Source of the DNA: Cryobacterium sp. SO1
GTDB lineage: Bacteria; Actinomycetota; Actinomycetes; Actinomycetales; Microbacteriaceae
NCBI RefSeq assembly: GCF_004210215.2
Contig: NZ_CP067394.1
Location: 3,844,001-3,908,000, forward strand
DNA length: 64,000 bases
Direction: 5' to 3'
In this document: positions 17,914 to 26,579 of the stretch, in pieces
Layout of the letters: every line of letters starts with the position of its first letter
Position numbering within the stretch: position 1 is the first letter of the stretch
The notes under the pieces: model-generated
Databases searched by the model: none
What the model was told of the DNA's origin: nothing
What the model saw: only the letters and a program-made list of their open reading frames with translations
Position numbers and translations under genes: made by a program

Positions 17914-19242
17914 ATGACCGAGACACTCGACGGCAAGGGAGCCACCCACACCGGCTCAGCGCCGACTCCCACCCGCGGCGCCGTGCTGGCCTGGAGCCTG
18001 TGGGACTGGGGCTCGGCCGCGTTCAACGCCGTGGTCACCACCTTCGTCTTCGCGGTGTACCTCACCGGGTCGTCGTTCGGTGACGAGGACGCCGTGGCCG
18101 CCCAACTGGGCTGGGCGCTCGCGATCGCCGGGTTGATCATCGCCGTGCTCGCACCGGTCACCGGCGCCCGTTCCGACTCCTCCGGCCGGCGCAAATTCTG
18201 GCTGGGAGTGAATACCTGCATCGTCGTGGCGCTCACCGCCGGCATGTTCTTCGTGCTGCCGAGCCCCGAATACCTGCTGCTCGGCCTGGTGCTGCTGGCC
18301 GCCGGCAACGTGTTCTTCGAACTCGCCGGGGTGAGCTACAACGCCATGCTCGCCCAGGTGTCCACGCCGCGCACCATCGGCAAAGTCAGTGGCTTCGGCT
18401 GGGGGATGGGCTACATCGGCGGCATCGTGCTGTTGCTGATCGTGTACTTCGGCTTCATCAGCCCCGAGGTGGGCCTGTTCGGCGTCACCAGCGAGAACGG
18501 CCTGGCGGTGCGGGTGACCATGCTCATCGCCGCCGCCTGGTTCGGCCTGTTCGCACTGCCGCTGCTGCTGCGGGTGCCCGAGTACCGGGCGCCGGATGCC
18601 GCGGCGCGCGCCAAGGTGGGCTTCTTCCAGTCCTACGTCGAGCTCGGCCGCGACGTGGCCAGGCTCTGGAAGACGAACCGCCAGGTGGTCTACTTCCTCG
18701 TCGCCAGCGCCATCTTCCGCGACGGCCTGGCCGGCGTGTTCACCTTCGGCGGCGTGCTCGCGGCCTCGGTCTTCGGCTTCTCTCCCGGCGAGGTGATCAT
18801 CTTCGCCATCGCCGCGAACGTGGTCGCCGGCATCGCCACCATCAGCGTGGGCGTGCTCGACGACAGGCTGGGTGCCAAACCCGTCATCGTCACCGCCCTG
18901 GTGGGCCTCATCATCAGCGGCAGCCTGGTGTTCCTGCTGCACGACGGCGGCCAGATCGTGTTCTGGACCGCCGGCCTGGCGCTGTGCCTGTTCGTCGGCC
19001 CGGCGCAATCGGCCAGCCGCACCTTCCTGGCCCGGATCATCCCGGCCGGCCGTGAGGGCGAGGTCTTCGGCCTGTACGCCACCACCGGTCGCGCCGCGAG
19101 CTTCCTGGCGCCCACGGCGTTCGCGCTGATGGTGACGTTCTTCGGCGCAACCTACTGGGGCATCCTGGGCATCGTGCTGGTACTTGTCATCGGCCTGCTC
19201 CTGCTGCTACCGGTGAAGGCCAGGCAGAACCAGATGGGCTGA
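17914..19242 (+). CDS. MFS transporter, UMF1 (Atg22-like) family
   Basis: A 442-residue integral membrane protein with about 12 hydrophobic segments. WSLWDWGSAAFNAVVTTFVFAVYLT near the N-terminus is diagnostic of the UMF1/Atg22-like branch, and the intervening loop has SDSSGRRKFW as the MFS signature between TM2 and TM3. Members are thought to export amino acids or related small molecules; the substrate here is unknown. It stands alone, with no regulator on the same strand. Confidence 0.85.
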   Translation: MTETLDGKGATHTGSAPTPTRGAVLAWSLWDWGSAAFNAVVTTFVFAVYLTGSSFGDEDAVAAQLGWALAIAGLIIAVLAPVTGARSDSSGRRKFWLGVNTCIVVALTAGMFFVLPSPEYLLLGLVLLAAGNVFFELAGVSYNAMLAQVSTPRTIGKVSGFGWGMGYIGGIVLLLIVYFGFISPEVGLFGVTSENGLAVRVTMLIAAAWFGLFALPLLLRVPEYRAPDAAARAKVGFFQSYVELGRDVARLWKTNRQVVYFLVASAIFRDGLAGVFTFGGVLAASVFGFSPGEVIIFAIAANVVAGIATISVGVLDDRLGAKPVIVTALVGLIISGSLVFLLHDGGQIVFWTAGLALCLFVGPAQSASRTFLARIIPAGREGEVFGLYATTGRAASFLAPTAFALMVTFFGATYWGILGIVLVLVIGLLLLLPVKARQNQMG

Positions 19243-19349
19243 GCCGGGCTCGGTCAAGTGGGCGGCGGATGCGTTCCGGCCGCCGGTCCCCAAACGAACA
19301 CGGTGGACACGGCACAAATTGCATACACCGGCGACGACGACCGGCCCGG

Positions 19350-19622
19350 CTAGAGGTCGAGATCGTCAGCGGCGAGCCACGGCACCGGCACCGGCACCGA
19401 CGGGTCGATGATCGCGCTCGGGTCCACCACGTGGGTCTCCAACACCAGACTGAGGCCCGGCGACACGAGCACCTGAACGCTCACCTCGCCGACGACGGGC
19501 AGGTCGACCATGCCGCCGCCCTGACGCACGGCGGCCGTGAGAGTGGCCGCGAGCTCTGCGATATCGCACGAGGAACGCAGACGAAACAGGCGCTCGCCGA
19601 GTGTGAGGGTATGCGCCTGCAT
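19350..19622 (-). CDS. Small hypothetical protein
   Basis: A 90-residue protein from ATG 19622. It starts MQAHTLTLGERLFRLRSS, has a central hydrophobic-polar alternation and ends in a Pro/acidic stretch (PVPVPWLAADDLDL). No domain is recognised. The 14-bp palindrome upstream and the divergent PEP-mutase-fold gene support it as a real gene. The longer frame to 19985 is not used because it runs into the coding sequence of the neighbour. Confidence 0.5.
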   Translation of the reverse strand: MQAHTLTLGERLFRLRSSCDIAELAATLTAAVRQGGGMVDLPVVGEVSVQVLVSPGLSLVLETHVVDPSAIIDPSVPVPVPWLAADDLDL

Positions 19623-19665
19623 GAAGCCTCCCTCGGTCGCCCCTCGGGCGAGGGTTAGAGTCCGT

Positions 19666-19679
19666 ACGTGTATACACGT
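19666..19679. promoter_or_regulatory. 14-bp perfect palindrome between divergent genes
   Basis: ACGTGTATACACGT is a perfect dyad midway between the divergent small protein (start 19622) and the PEP-mutase-fold gene (start 19747). GTGTATACAC-type dyads are typical operators for GntR-like dimers, but no regulator gene is adjacent. Confidence 0.45.
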
Positions 19680-19746
19680 TGACGGGACACCGTCATTGTC
19701 TGAAAACCTCCAGCTTTCACCCCGCCGCAGCGGGCACACTGGACCG

Positions 19747-20547
19747 ATGACAACCACACTGCTCCAGAAAGCCGAATTCCTCAACGCCCTGCACGTGCCA
19801 GGCACACCGCTCATCGTCACCAATGTGTGGGACGCGATCACCGCGAAGATCGTCGCAGAAGCGCCCGGCGTGAAGGCGCTGGCCAGCGCGTCGCACTCGG
19901 TCTCCAACGTGCGCGGCCTGCAGGACGGCGAAGGACTCAGCGTCGACGAGGCCATCATCGCCGCCCGGATCATCACCGGCGCCACCGACCTGCCTGTCTC
20001 GATCGACTACGAAAAGGGCTACGCCGCGGATGCCGCGGGGGTGGCCCGGAACGTCCGCCGCCTGATCGAGGAGGCCGGGGCAGCCGGCATCAACCTTGAA
20101 GACTCGGTGGGCGCCGCGAAGGCCCCGCAGTTCGACATCCCGACCGCGGCCGCCCGGGTTGCCGCGGCGCGTGAGGGCGCTCAGGCGGCGGGGGTGCCTC
20201 TGGTGATCAACGCCCGCGTCGACACCCTCGCCGGTGGCGGCGACTGGGCCGAGGCCGTCGAGCGCGCAAACACCTATCTCGACGCCGGTGCCGACGTGAT
20301 CTTCTTCCTCGGCCTTTCCGACGAAGACAAAGTCAAGCGCGCCCTCGACGAGGTGAACGGTCGCATCTCCGTGATCGGGCACCCCGGCGCCGTGCCGCTG
20401 AGCCGACTGGCCGAACTCGGCGTCTCCAGGGTGAGCTTCGGCCCCGGCACCCTCGGCCTCGCGCTGGCCGCCCTGCAGCGTGCGGCGACCACCCTCACCG
20501 GCCTGGGCGACTACCCGGAGGACCTCGGCTTCCCGTTCGAGCTCTAG
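19747..20547 (+). CDS. Isocitrate lyase/PEP mutase family protein
   Basis: A 266-residue (beta/alpha)8-barrel enzyme of the PEP mutase / oxaloacetate decarboxylase group. Typical motifs are PLIVTNVWDAITAKI at the first strand, VSIDYEKGY (metal ligand region), GINLEDSVG and PLVINARVDT. The KKCGH loop of isocitrate lyase is absent, so a C-C or P-C lyase on an oxaloacetate- or phosphonate-like substrate is more likely. The frame opens at 19537, but ATG 19747 fits the family. A paralogue of similar length lies at 31355. Confidence 0.85.
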   Translation: MTTTLLQKAEFLNALHVPGTPLIVTNVWDAITAKIVAEAPGVKALASASHSVSNVRGLQDGEGLSVDEAIIAARIITGATDLPVSIDYEKGYAADAAGVARNVRRLIEEAGAAGINLEDSVGAAKAPQFDIPTAAARVAAAREGAQAAGVPLVINARVDTLAGGGDWAEAVERANTYLDAGADVIFFLGLSDEDKVKRALDEVNGRISVIGHPGAVPLSRLAELGVSRVSFGPGTLGLALAALQRAATTLTGLGDYPEDLGFPFEL

Positions 20548-20630
20548 ACCCGTTCCGCCGCCGCCCGTTCCGCCCAACGGGCGGAAGTGACAGGACGCCC
20601 ATCGGCAATCTCGGGTGGCTAGGGTGAGGC

Positions 20631-21500
20631 ATGCCCACCTTCGCCAGCCACGACGGCACCGCCCTGCACTACGACCTGCTCGGCCAAACGGCGCCGGGCG
20701 CGGCTGACCGCCCGCCGGTGATCGTGCTGGCCGGCGGGCCGGCGCGGCATCCGGTCTACCTGGGCGATCTGGCCGGGCTCAGCAACGCGCGCACCCTGGT
20801 GGTGCTGCACCAGCGGGGCGTGGGCGACTCGCCGCCGTCGCCGACCGCGGCCGCCGCGACCTGGCCCGAACTCGCCGACGACGTGGAGGCCCTCCGCCGC
20901 CACCTGGCTCTGCCGGCGATCGAGCTGCTCGGCCACTCGGCCGGCACCCGGGTGGCGCTCTCCTACGCCGCTCGGTACCCGCAGCACCTGACCAGTCTGT
21001 GCCTCATCACCCCGCCGGTGCAGTGGATCCGTTCCAGCCCCGACGACAGTCCAGGCATCATCGCCGCCCACCGGGACGAGCCCTGGTACGCCGACTACGT
21101 GGCGCACCGACTGGCGGCGACGGCCGCGAAGAGCGCCTCAGCCCTCAACCACCTCTTCCCCTATCTGGCCCCGATCGCCTGGGCACGGTGGACGCCGGCC
21201 GCCCGGCAGCACGAGGCGACGGGCGCCTGGCATCCCGCCGCGCAAGACCGCTTCTTCGCGGATGCCGACACCACCGGCATCGTCGACGGCCTGGCGCAGG
21301 TGCACTGCCCGGTGCTGATCATCGCGGGCGCCGCGGACGGGCTCACCGGGCACGCCCCGGTGCTGGCGCTGGCCGGGCTGTTCGCCGACGGCCGGGCCGT
21401 GAGCATCGCCGACGCCGGGCACTACCCGTGGGTGGAGCAGCCCGCCGCGTTCACGGCGGCCCTGGCCGGCTTCTACCCCGCGGCCGCAGCGGCTGCTTAA
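20631..21500 (+). CDS. Alpha/beta hydrolase (proline iminopeptidase-like)
   Basis: A 289-residue alpha/beta hydrolase. The nucleophile elbow is LLGHSAGTR (Ser), the oxyanion region is VLAGGPARHPVYL, and the C-terminal catalytic acid and His are in LIIAGAADGLT and ADAGHYPWVEQP. The HQRGVGDS segment before the elbow resembles the DQRGxGxS motif of proline iminopeptidases, but the substrate is not certain. Its TAA stop shares TTAA with the stop of the convergent FBP gene. Confidence 0.83.
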   Translation: MPTFASHDGTALHYDLLGQTAPGAADRPPVIVLAGGPARHPVYLGDLAGLSNARTLVVLHQRGVGDSPPSPTAAAATWPELADDVEALRRHLALPAIELLGHSAGTRVALSYAARYPQHLTSLCLITPPVQWIRSSPDDSPGIIAAHRDEPWYADYVAHRLAATAAKSASALNHLFPYLAPIAWARWTPAARQHEATGAWHPAAQDRFFADADTTGIVDGLAQVHCPVLIIAGAADGLTGHAPVLALAGLFADGRAVSIADAGHYPWVEQPAAFTAALAGFYPAAAAAA

Positions 21501-21988
21501 CTCGGGGCGAGGATCTCCTTGGCGAACCCCGCGGAACGCTCCCGCAGCATGGTCATCCGCTCCTCGCGCGCGGCGTCGACATCGAAGCCGATGTAGGCCA
21601 TGGACGGCAGCTTCCGCACGTTGACCGAGCATTGGAACTCAGCGCAGATCCAGATGGCGACGGTGTCGCCGTTGCGACCGGCCGCACCGGCCCGCTGCGC
21701 GCTGAAGAGCACCACGTCGTTGGGCAGCTTCACATCGCGGCACCACGAGCACTGGGCGCGGCGCGGCGGAGACGCATCCGCCTGGCGAAGAACCAGGCCA
21801 ACCGGCTCGCCGTCGACGGGCACAACCACGTAGGAGCGGCGCTTCATCTTGGGGTCCACCCAGCCGAGGTAGTCCAGCTGGGCCCAGTCGGTCGTGTCGA
21901 GGCCGGCCGGCAGGGTGATGTCGGACACGACCTTGCGGGAGGCGTTCACGAAGGTGGTCTTGATGATGGAGGTGTTGAGGGGAAGCAT
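21497..21988 (-). CDS. FBP/FusB-type zinc-binding protein
   Basis: A 163-residue protein of the FBP (FusB C-terminal zinc finger) family. The four zinc cysteines are visible as CSWC and CAEFQC about 60 residues apart, embedded in QADASPPRRAQCSWCRDVKLPNDV-like and GDTVAIWICAEF-like strands. Family members bind EF-G and release it from stalled ribosomes, giving fusidic acid tolerance in staphylococci. It lies eight bases after the TetR gene on the same strand and is probably co-transcribed and controlled by it. ATG 21988 is chosen because the longer frame overlaps TetR. Confidence 0.75.
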   Translation of the reverse strand: MLPLNTSIIKTTFVNASRKVVSDITLPAGLDTTDWAQLDYLGWVDPKMKRRSYVVVPVDGEPVGLVLRQADASPPRRAQCSWCRDVKLPNDVVLFSAQRAGAAGRNGDTVAIWICAEFQCSVNVRKLPSMAYIGFDVDAAREERMTMLRERSAGFAKEILAPS

Positions 21989-21996
21989 GTGGGGTC

Positions 21997-22596
21997 TCAA
22001 TCGGTGGTGGGGTCTGGATGCTGCGGGTGGGCCCTGGGCCAGTTCCGCAGCGACGTGTCGATGGCGTCGAGCACTCTGCTCCAGCTGGCGGCCGCGGAGG
22101 GTTCGGAGTGGTCGAAGCCGCCGCCGGACTCGAGCGCGACGAAGCCGTTGATGGCGCTGCCGAGCAGCCGCACCGCGTGGACCTCGTCGTTCGGGCAGAG
22201 GCCGTAGCCGCTCACGATCGCCCGGGCTGCCCGGGCGATGACCCGGCCCGCGCCGCCGTCGGCGGCCGCCGCCGAAACACGCCGCTGCGCCGCCTGCCAC
22301 CGGCCGGGGTGGGCGGTGGCGAAGTCGCGGTGGGTGTCGGCGAAGGCGAACAGCGCCTCTCGACCGGCTTTGCCGGGCAGCGCCTCGGCCAGGTCATCGG
22401 CCAGTTCCTGTAGCGCGAGGGCGGCGGTGAGGTCGAGCAGGCCGTCGAGCCCGGTGATGTGTGAGTAGATACTGGCCGGGCGCACGTCGAATCGGCGGGC
22501 TAGGGCCGACACCGTCACGGCCGGCAGGCCGGCCTCGTCGGCGAGGTCGGCCGCGGCCTGCACCAGCTTGGCCTCGGTCACTCCTGGGCGCTTCAC
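21997..22596 (-). CDS. TetR-family regulator
   Basis: A 199-residue regulator. The N-terminal HTH runs VTEAKLVQAAADLADEAGLPAVTV, then ALARRFDVRPASIYSHI, with a C-terminal TetR_C/WHG-type ligand domain. A GTG at 22602 is in frame, but AGGAG sits directly against it; GTG 22596 has proper Shine-Dalgarno spacing, so I use it. A symmetric 36-bp dyad lies immediately upstream. It likely represses itself and the FBP gene. Confidence 0.88.
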   Translation of the reverse strand: MKRPGVTEAKLVQAAADLADEAGLPAVTVSALARRFDVRPASIYSHITGLDGLLDLTAALALQELADDLAEALPGKAGREALFAFADTHRDFATAHPGRWQAAQRRVSAAAADGGAGRVIARAARAIVSGYGLCPNDEVHAVRLLGSAINGFVALESGGGFDHSEPSAAASWSRVLDAIDTSLRNWPRAHPQHPDPTTD

Positions 22597-22603
22597 GAAC
22601 ACT

Positions 22604-22639
22604 CCTATGGTTTGTAGTCAATAAACTACACACTATAGG
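22604..22639. promoter_or_regulatory. Nested 36-bp operator of the TetR gene
   Basis: A fully symmetric layout is visible: CCTAT-N4-TGTAGT-N6-ACTACA-N4-ATAGG, with both half-sites perfect. It abuts the TetR start and spans the only gap before the next gene, as expected for autorepression by two TetR dimers or one extended dimer. Confidence 0.65.
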
Positions 22640-22646
22640 AAAAACG

Positions 22647-23765
22647 TCAGGCCGGCGCGTCTGGATCCGGCAGCAGGACGAATTCCGCCCGGCCGGACGC
22701 CACCCCGTTCACCTGCACCACGAGGGCGTGCACGCCCGGGTGGTAGCGCCGGGTGGTGATCGTGCGGAACGAGTGTGACCGGGTGAGCTGCACGGCCTCG
22801 CCGGGTGCCAGGGTCACCGTGGTGAGCTTGAAGGTCTTGCCGGTGAGGCTGCCGTTGGCCTTCTGGTGGTGCATCACGTAGTCCACGGCCAGCCGGGCCG
22901 GCTCGGCGCCGGTGTTGTGAATGTCCACGGTGAAGCCGATCGTGCCGCCGAAGACGAGCGTGTCGGCGTCGAGCACCGGGCCCGCCACGTGCACCTCGGC
23001 CGGGTGGAAGCCCAGCTGCGCCAGCGCCTGCGGGTTGCCCTTCTTGACCAGGGTGCGGAGGGCATGCCGCACCAGCCGGGCGGTGTTCTCGTCGGGCGCT
23101 TCCAGCCAGGCGGCGGTGGTGGCGGTGACCAGCTCGGGCTGGTGACGGCTGAGGTCGTTGAGGTGGTTGGCCACCGAGCGGCGCACCACCTCGTTCTCGT
23201 CGCGGTAGAGCGCGTGCAGCACGGGCAGGGTCAGGCTGGGCTCGGCCAGGATCGCGGGCACCCGGATCGCCCAGGGCAGGAACGGCCGGGTGCCCTCTGA
23301 GGCAAGTCGGCGCACATCAGGGTCGGGCGAACCGGTCCATCCGAGCACGATCGGCAGGGCCCGGGCGAGGTTGTGGGCAAGCAGCAGCCGGATGGCGAAC
23401 TCCGAGGTGAGCCGCGGCGTGAGTTCGGCGAGCATCCGCAGACCGTCATCGAACGCGGCGTCGGTGCCGGCGTCGATGGCCTTGACCGCTATCGCGCCGG
23501 TGACCGGCCAGATCAGCCAGCCGCCAAACGGCAGGGCGCCCGCCGCGGCGGTGCGGATGGTGGCCGCGAACGAGTCGTAGTCGCCGGGCAGGTCGGCCAG
23601 CAGGGCGTCCCGCAGCAGGTCGCTCCGCTCCCGCAGCGACAGCGGGCCGAGCGCATCGGCGGCGCCGGGCAGGGCAGCGAGCGGGGCCTCCGGCGCGGCG
23701 GCCTGGATCGCCGCGGCGAGCGCGCGGGCGGTGGCTACTCCGATGAGTTCGTCGGCGAAGGGCAT
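22647..23765 (-). CDS. DNA alkylation repair protein (AlkD-like HEAT repeats)
   Basis: A 372-residue protein. The first 260 residues are alpha-helical HEAT-like repeats with the AlkD-family core: RRLASEGTRPFLPWAIRVPAI, NEVVRRSVANHLNDLSRHQP and LVRHALRTLVKKGNP. The last ~110 residues are beta-rich (VDIHNTGAEPARLAVDYVMHHQK), a C-terminal extension seen in some DNA alkylation repair relatives. AlkD-type enzymes excise positively charged alkylpurines without base flipping. ATG 23765 is preferred over the frame start at 23825. Confidence 0.82.
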   Translation of the reverse strand: MPFADELIGVATARALAAAIQAAAPEAPLAALPGAADALGPLSLRERSDLLRDALLADLPGDYDSFAATIRTAAAGALPFGGWLIWPVTGAIAVKAIDAGTDAAFDDGLRMLAELTPRLTSEFAIRLLLAHNLARALPIVLGWTGSPDPDVRRLASEGTRPFLPWAIRVPAILAEPSLTLPVLHALYRDENEVVRRSVANHLNDLSRHQPELVTATTAAWLEAPDENTARLVRHALRTLVKKGNPQALAQLGFHPAEVHVAGPVLDADTLVFGGTIGFTVDIHNTGAEPARLAVDYVMHHQKANGSLTGKTFKLTTVTLAPGEAVQLTRSHSFRTITTRRYHPGVHALVVQVNGVASGRAEFVLLPDPDAPA

Positions 23766-23857
23766 GGGACTCCAGATACTCGGCGGCGCGGTTCTCTCCA
23801 GCGTGGCACACCGGCTGACCGGCACCGGCGGTGCTTGCCAGCGGCCGGTCAGTTTCG

Positions 23858-23922
23858 GCGGAGTTTTTCACGACTCGCCGTGTTTTCGGGCCGCGCAGGC
23901 GGTGTTTCCCGAAAAACTCCGC
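23858..23922. repeat. 65-bp palindromic element, second type
   Basis: Perfect 12-bp arms GCGGAGTTTTTC (23858-23869) and GAAAAACTCCGC (23911-23922) enclose 41 bases. It is similar in size to the five-copy palindrome family but unrelated in arm sequence, and lies just upstream of the AlkD-like gene. Confidence 0.6.
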
Positions 23923-24087
23923 TTTTACGCTCCGGCGCTCGAGCGCCGCGGCCGGGCGCGATGACCAGTCCGATCGCGCCGGCTCCGAGCAGGAGCCCCG
24001 CGAGGGTGGCGGGCGTGAACGGGTCGACGAACAGCCGCGTGCCGGCAGCGTCGACCGTATCCTCGCGGTGTTCGACATCTGGGCCCG

Positions 24088-24243
24088 ATGGGGCAGTGAC
24101 CAATTCACCGACCAAAAGGTCTCGACGACGTCGCTCACCGCGCCAGCCGGCGCAACCCATTCGGCCGAAAACCTGGACGGGTTCGACGGGAAGAGCACGC
24201 CTGAGCGCTCGGCTGCATCGATCCTGCGGGTCATGTCGTTCAT
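24088..24243 (-). pseudogene. Remnant of an AraC-type regulator (N-terminus only)
   Basis: From ATG 24243 the minus strand encodes a 52-residue stretch with GVLFPSNPSRFSAEW and SDVVETFWSVNWSLP, which resembles the N-terminal domain of AraC-family regulators with a GVLYP-type start. After this the similarity is lost and no AraC HTH follows in any frame, so I read it as a truncated and probably frameshifted relic. The rest of the 567-base gap (23766-24332) holds the 65-bp palindrome and a short hydrophobic frame (LFVDPFTPATLAGLLLG) that I cannot assign. Confidence 0.4.
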
Positions 24244-24332
24244 CGTGGCGCGATTCTGCAATACCGGGCGGGCTCGGGAGAGAAACGTTGAGCAGGTAGA
24301 AGTGTCACTCCCGACTGCAGATTGGAACGAGC

Positions 24333-24749
24333 ATGATCACTCTCATCGACATCAATTGGTGGGCCGTGCTGCTCGCCGCGTTCGGATACTACCTACTCGG
24401 GGCACTGTGGTTCACCCCGCTCTTCGGCCGCGTCTGGGACCGTTCCATCGGCTACGACAGATCGGCCGACACCGGCCGGTTCCCACCCGCCTATTACGTG
24501 GTTCCCCTGATCGGCGCGGCGATCGGCACCCTCGTCGTCGCCGTCTTCACGGCACTGATCGAACCGGACGCCGTGGTGGGTTCAGCCGCGGTCGGGCTGG
24601 GGATCGGCGTGGCGATAGCCGGCGCCACCCTCACGAACGCGCTGACGCCGCACACCCCCAGGCCCTACCTCTTCGCCGCGATCACGGCGGGCTATCACCT
24701 CGTCGGCTGCACTCTCGTGGGAGTGATCCTCGGCGCGTTCGCCGGCTAG
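24333..24749 (+). CDS. DUF1761-family membrane protein
   Basis: A 138-residue protein with four hydrophobic segments. The opening INWWAVLLAAFGYYLLGALWFTPLFGRVW is the hallmark of DUF1761, and later segments contain small-residue-rich helices and HTPRPYLFAAITAGYHLVG. Function of the family is unknown. A 61-bp palindrome follows its stop at 24 bases. Confidence 0.8.
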   Translation: MITLIDINWWAVLLAAFGYYLLGALWFTPLFGRVWDRSIGYDRSADTGRFPPAYYVVPLIGAAIGTLVVAVFTALIEPDAVVGSAAVGLGIGVAIAGATLTNALTPHTPRPYLFAAITAGYHLVGCTLVGVILGAFAG

Positions 24750-24772
24750 CTGCGCACGGCGCCCGCTTATTG

Positions 24773-24833
24773 GGAGAAAGTGAGTTTTCTAGGACGCAAT
24801 TGCCGAAAGCATCCTTGCAATCTCACTTTCTCC
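24773..24833. repeat. 61-bp palindromic element, third type
   Basis: Perfect 12-bp arms GGAGAAAGTGAG (24773-24784) and CTCACTTTCTCC (24822-24833), with a partly paired centre (CTAGGA / TCCTTG). It separates the convergent DUF1761 and biotin carboxylase genes and probably terminates both. The arms end in GTGAG/CTCAC like those of the five-copy family. Confidence 0.65.
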
Positions 24834-24854
24834 TCTTTCGCGTGCGAGCCCGGG

Positions 24855-26579
24855 TCAGTCGAGCGTGGCCAGCTGCTGCCCCGCGGCGAGGAAGTCCCCG
24901 GGCACACAGAGGTGGCGCAAAGTGCCCGGACCGGTGGCCACGATGGTGGTCTCCATCTTCATGGCCTCCATCACCACCACAGGGTCTCCCTCGGCGACCT
25001 CGGAGCCGTCGCCGATCAGCCAGGTGATCAGCGTGCCGGCCATCGGGGCCACCAGCCCGGCAACGGATGCCGCGGGGGCCGCGGGGGTTCTGGCGCTCGC
25101 GAGCGCGGCGACCGGGAGGGCGGCCGGGGTCGAGCCGGCGGGCATCCGCAGGGTGTGCCGGCGGCCGTCGATCTCGATCCAGCTGCTGGTGACGCCGGGC
25201 TCGACCGGTTCGGGCCGGAGTGTGTCGGCCGGGATCCGCTCGGCGAAGACCGTCTCGATCCACTGGGTGTGCACCTTGAGGGCCTCCCCGGTGAAGTCGT
25301 CGTCGCGGAGCACCGCCCGGTGGAACGGGAGCACCGAGGCGACGCCCTCGAGCACGAACTCGTCCAGGGCGCGGCGGGCGCGGCGGATGGCGATCTCGCG
25401 GGTGGGCCCGGTGACGATGAGCTTGGCCATCATGGAGTCGAAGCGGCCGGAGACCAGCGTGCCGGTTTCCACCCCGGAGTCGACGCGGATGCCGGGCCCG
25501 GTGGGAGGTTCGAACCGGGTGAGCAGGCCAGGGGTGGGCAGGAAGCCGCGCGCGGCATCCTCGGCGTTGATGCGGAACTCGATCGAGTGCCCGGTGGGCG
25601 CCGGAGTGGCCTGCACCGACAGCGGCAGGCCCTCGGCGATACGCAACTGTTCGGCGACGATGTCGACACCGGTGGTCTCCTCGGTGACCGGGTGTTCCAC
25701 CTGCAAGCGGGTGTTCACCTCGAGGAACGAGATGGTGCCGTCGACGCTGAGCAAGTACTCCACGGTGGCGACGCCCCGGTAGTGCGCGGCGGCGCAGATG
25801 GCGGCGGCCGAGCCGTGCAGGCGGTCCCGCTGCTCGTCGGTGAGGAAGGGCGCGGGGGCCTCCTCGACGAGCTTCTGGTTGCGGCGCTGCAGCGAGCAGT
25901 CCCGGGTGCCCAGCACCACCACGTTGCCGTGGCTGTCGCTGAGCACCTGCACCTCCACGTGCCGGGGCGCGTCGAGGAACTGTTCGACGAAGCATTCGCC
26001 GCGGCCGAACGCGGTGACGGCCTCACGCACGGCGGCGTCGAACTGCTCGGCCACCTCGTCGAGGCTGCGGGCCACGCGCATGCCGCGGCCGCCGCCGCCG
26101 AATGCCGCCTTGATCACGATGGGCAGACCGTGCTCCTCGGCGAACGCCACGGCCTCGGCCGCGGTGGCCACCGGGTCGGGGGTGCCGGCCACGAGGGGTG
26201 CGCCCACGCTGGCGGCCAGCCGGCGGGCGGCGATCTTGTCGCCGAGCAGGTCGATGGCCTCGGGGCTCGGGCCGATCCAGGTGAGATCGGCCTCGATCAC
26301 CCGACGGGCGAAGACCGCGCTCTCGGAGAGGAATCCGTAACCGGGGTGCACGGCGTCGGCGCCGCTCCTGGCAGCACGGGCGATGAGCTTCTCGGCGTCG
26401 AGGTAGGTCGCCGCCGGGCTGTCGCCGTTCAGGCCCCAGGCCTCGTCGGCGAGGCGCACGTGCAGCGCGTCCGCGTCGCTGTCGGCGTAGACGGCCACGG
26501 TGGCCAGGCCCCGGTCGGCGCAGGCGCGGATGATGCGCACGGCGATTTCGCCGCGGTTGGCGATCAGGACTTTCTTCAT
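24855..26579 (-). CDS. Biotin carboxylase fused to biotin carrier domain
   Basis: A 574-residue protein. The biotin carboxylase part (1-~445) opens [20 protein letters not shown] and has the ATP-grasp loop [14 protein letters not shown] and [16 protein letters not shown]. The C-terminal biotinyl domain (about 500-574) carries VMEAMKMET with the biotin-accepting Lys541. It overlaps the PxpBC stop/start by four bases (ATGA), placing it last in the 5-oxoproline operon. No separate carboxyltransferase gene is present. The PxpBC fusion is homologous to the AHS1/AHS2 carboxyltransferase part of urea carboxylase, so the two could form one biotin-dependent enzyme (inference). Confidence 0.92.
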   Translation of the reverse strand: MKKVLIANRGEIAVRIIRACADRGLATVAVYADSDADALHVRLADEAWGLNGDSPAATYLDAEKLIARAARSGADAVHPGYGFLSESAVFARRVIEADLTWIGPSPEAIDLLGDKIAARRLAASVGAPLVAGTPDPVATAAEAVAFAEEHGLPIVIKAAFGGGGRGMRVARSLDEVAEQFDAAVREAVTAFGRGECFVEQFLDAPRHVEVQVLSDSHGNVVVLGTRDCSLQRRNQKLVEEAPAPFLTDEQRDRLHGSAAAICAAAHYRGVATVEYLLSVDGTISFLEVNTRLQVEHPVTEETTGVDIVAEQLRIAEGLPLSVQATPAPTGHSIEFRINAEDAARGFLPTPGLLTRFEPPTGPGIRVDSGVETGTLVSGRFDSMMAKLIVTGPTREIAIRRARRALDEFVLEGVASVLPFHRAVLRDDDFTGEALKVHTQWIETVFAERIPADTLRPEPVEPGVTSSWIEIDGRRHTLRMPAGSTPAALPVAALASARTPAAPAASVAGLVAPMAGTLITWLIGDGSEVAEGDPVVVMEAMKMETTIVATGPGTLRHLCVPGDFLAAGQQLATLD

